This document shows positions 63,526-64,000 of a stretch of 64,000 bases of DNA, in pieces. The notes under the pieces were generated by a model that saw only the letters and a program-made list of their open reading frames with translations, did not search any database and was not told the origin of the DNA. The stretch comes from Apostichopus japonicus (taxonomy: Eukaryota > Echinodermata > Holothuroidea > Aspidochirotida > Stichopodidae), in the NCBI RefSeq assembly GCF_037975245.1, contig NC_092580.1:20262501-20326500 (forward strand). The letters are read 5' to 3'. The stretch's first letter is position 1, and each line of letters opens with the position of its first letter. The position numbers and the translations under genes were made by a program.

Positions 63526-64000
63526 AAACTTTCTTTTTCAATTGATACCAGTACTACACCATTTTTGGTTCTTCTTCTGTTTAGTTCATAACATGGTTCC
63601 TTTCGTTCTTCGGTCGATCTGTCGTCTTGGTCCTCGTCCGCATTGTCATCACTCTAGAAGCAAACCAGTAGAGTTGTACATTAAGTTTCTCTTTAATTTT
63701 ATTTCGAGTATGTCCTAAATTTAAATTGCAATATTCGTAATAATGCTGGTTGCTAAATTAGGGAAATCCTTGGAGGTTTCCTGGTACCAGCAGACGTATC
63801 CAAGAAAGAAAGTCCCATAAAATAAGAAACGTTATAGAACGTACCGTCAAAAATTTCATCTTCAAGTAAATATATTGACATTTTGCAGCAAAATGAGAAA
63901 TTTCTGAAGTGTAATAAGTAAGGAAATCAACTTTGTGCTGCAAAACGCCAACATTACTATTATCAAATGTCACCCACTTCAACATTTGGAAACAAAAAGA
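63526..64000. repeat. Duplicated flank of array B (copy 2, cut by the window end)
   Basis: Near-identical to 45,808-46,285, with about a dozen single-base differences visible and one deleted T near 63,961. The start codon of the 151-codon frame is kept at 63,743, but TAA at 63,818-63,820 ends it after 25 codons. The minus frame at 63,758-63,985 is unrecognised. Confidence 0.85.

Noticed and set aside
44577-64000. 220-bp arrays plus flank as long terminal repeats of a giant element
   Set aside because: The copies themselves contain tandem arrays with different unit numbers, and no retroviral-type genes, primer site or target duplication lie between them. Segmental duplication fits better.

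Overview
The window looks like repeat-rich, non-coding DNA from a eukaryote. There are no prokaryote-like gene clusters. It holds long satellites, non-LTR retrotransposon remnants, a tRNA-derived SINE, hAT-type MITEs and a cut-and-paste transposon nested inside a satellite. The repeat style and the many AGGCCTA-type words in the unique DNA remind me of marine deuterostome invertebrates (echinoderm or hemichordate), but that is a weak impression and no gene confirms it. I found no intact host protein-coding gene, rRNA or functional tRNA.

Layout. (1) 1-20,545: a compound satellite in which blocks of a 46-bp AT-rich monomer alternate with arrays of an 8-bp unit (TAAAATGG). The same ~70-bp junction (here called J) leads from 46-mers into 8-mers 21 times, so whole modules were amplified. 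A segment of at least 6.3 kb is duplicated 8.6 kb downstream. (2) 20,546-44,576: about 24 kb of interspersed 11-bp and 12-bp units related to the 8-mer (TGATAAAATGG, TGATGGAAATGG). They are organised by a conserved TATA-like box (here called S, 29 copies counted) and contain nested tandem duplications of 0.46, 1.15 and 3.0 kb. The + strand is almost free of C. (3) 44,577-46,500: six ~220-bp repeats and their 3' flank, which recur in the same orientation at 62,697-64,000. (4) 46,500-52,550: mostly unique DNA carrying two complete hAT-like MITEs with 8-bp target duplications, fragments of a third, two LINE remnants on the minus strand, and an older repeat family (here called R) interrupted by a SINE and a MITE. 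(5) 52,551-62,447: the 46-bp satellite again, split at 55,987-59,633 by a 3,647-bp DNA transposon. It has 15-bp perfect terminal inverted repeats, an ATAG target duplication, and a 16-bp motif repeated eight times near its two ends. Removing the element and one ATAG restores the satellite monomer. (6) 61,601-62,690: two diverged J/8-mer modules, then the second 220-bp array.

Long minus-strand reading frames across 1-44.5 kb (up to 491 codons) follow from repeat arithmetic. Unit lengths of 8 and 11 bp shift the frame each period, and the minus-strand unit has no stop in any frame. I do not treat them as genes. The best candidate coding pieces are a LINE C-terminus (48,580-48,897), a LINE reverse-transcriptase N-terminal fragment (52,127-52,500), and a possible frameshifted exon inside the 3.65-kb transposon (58,865-59,172).
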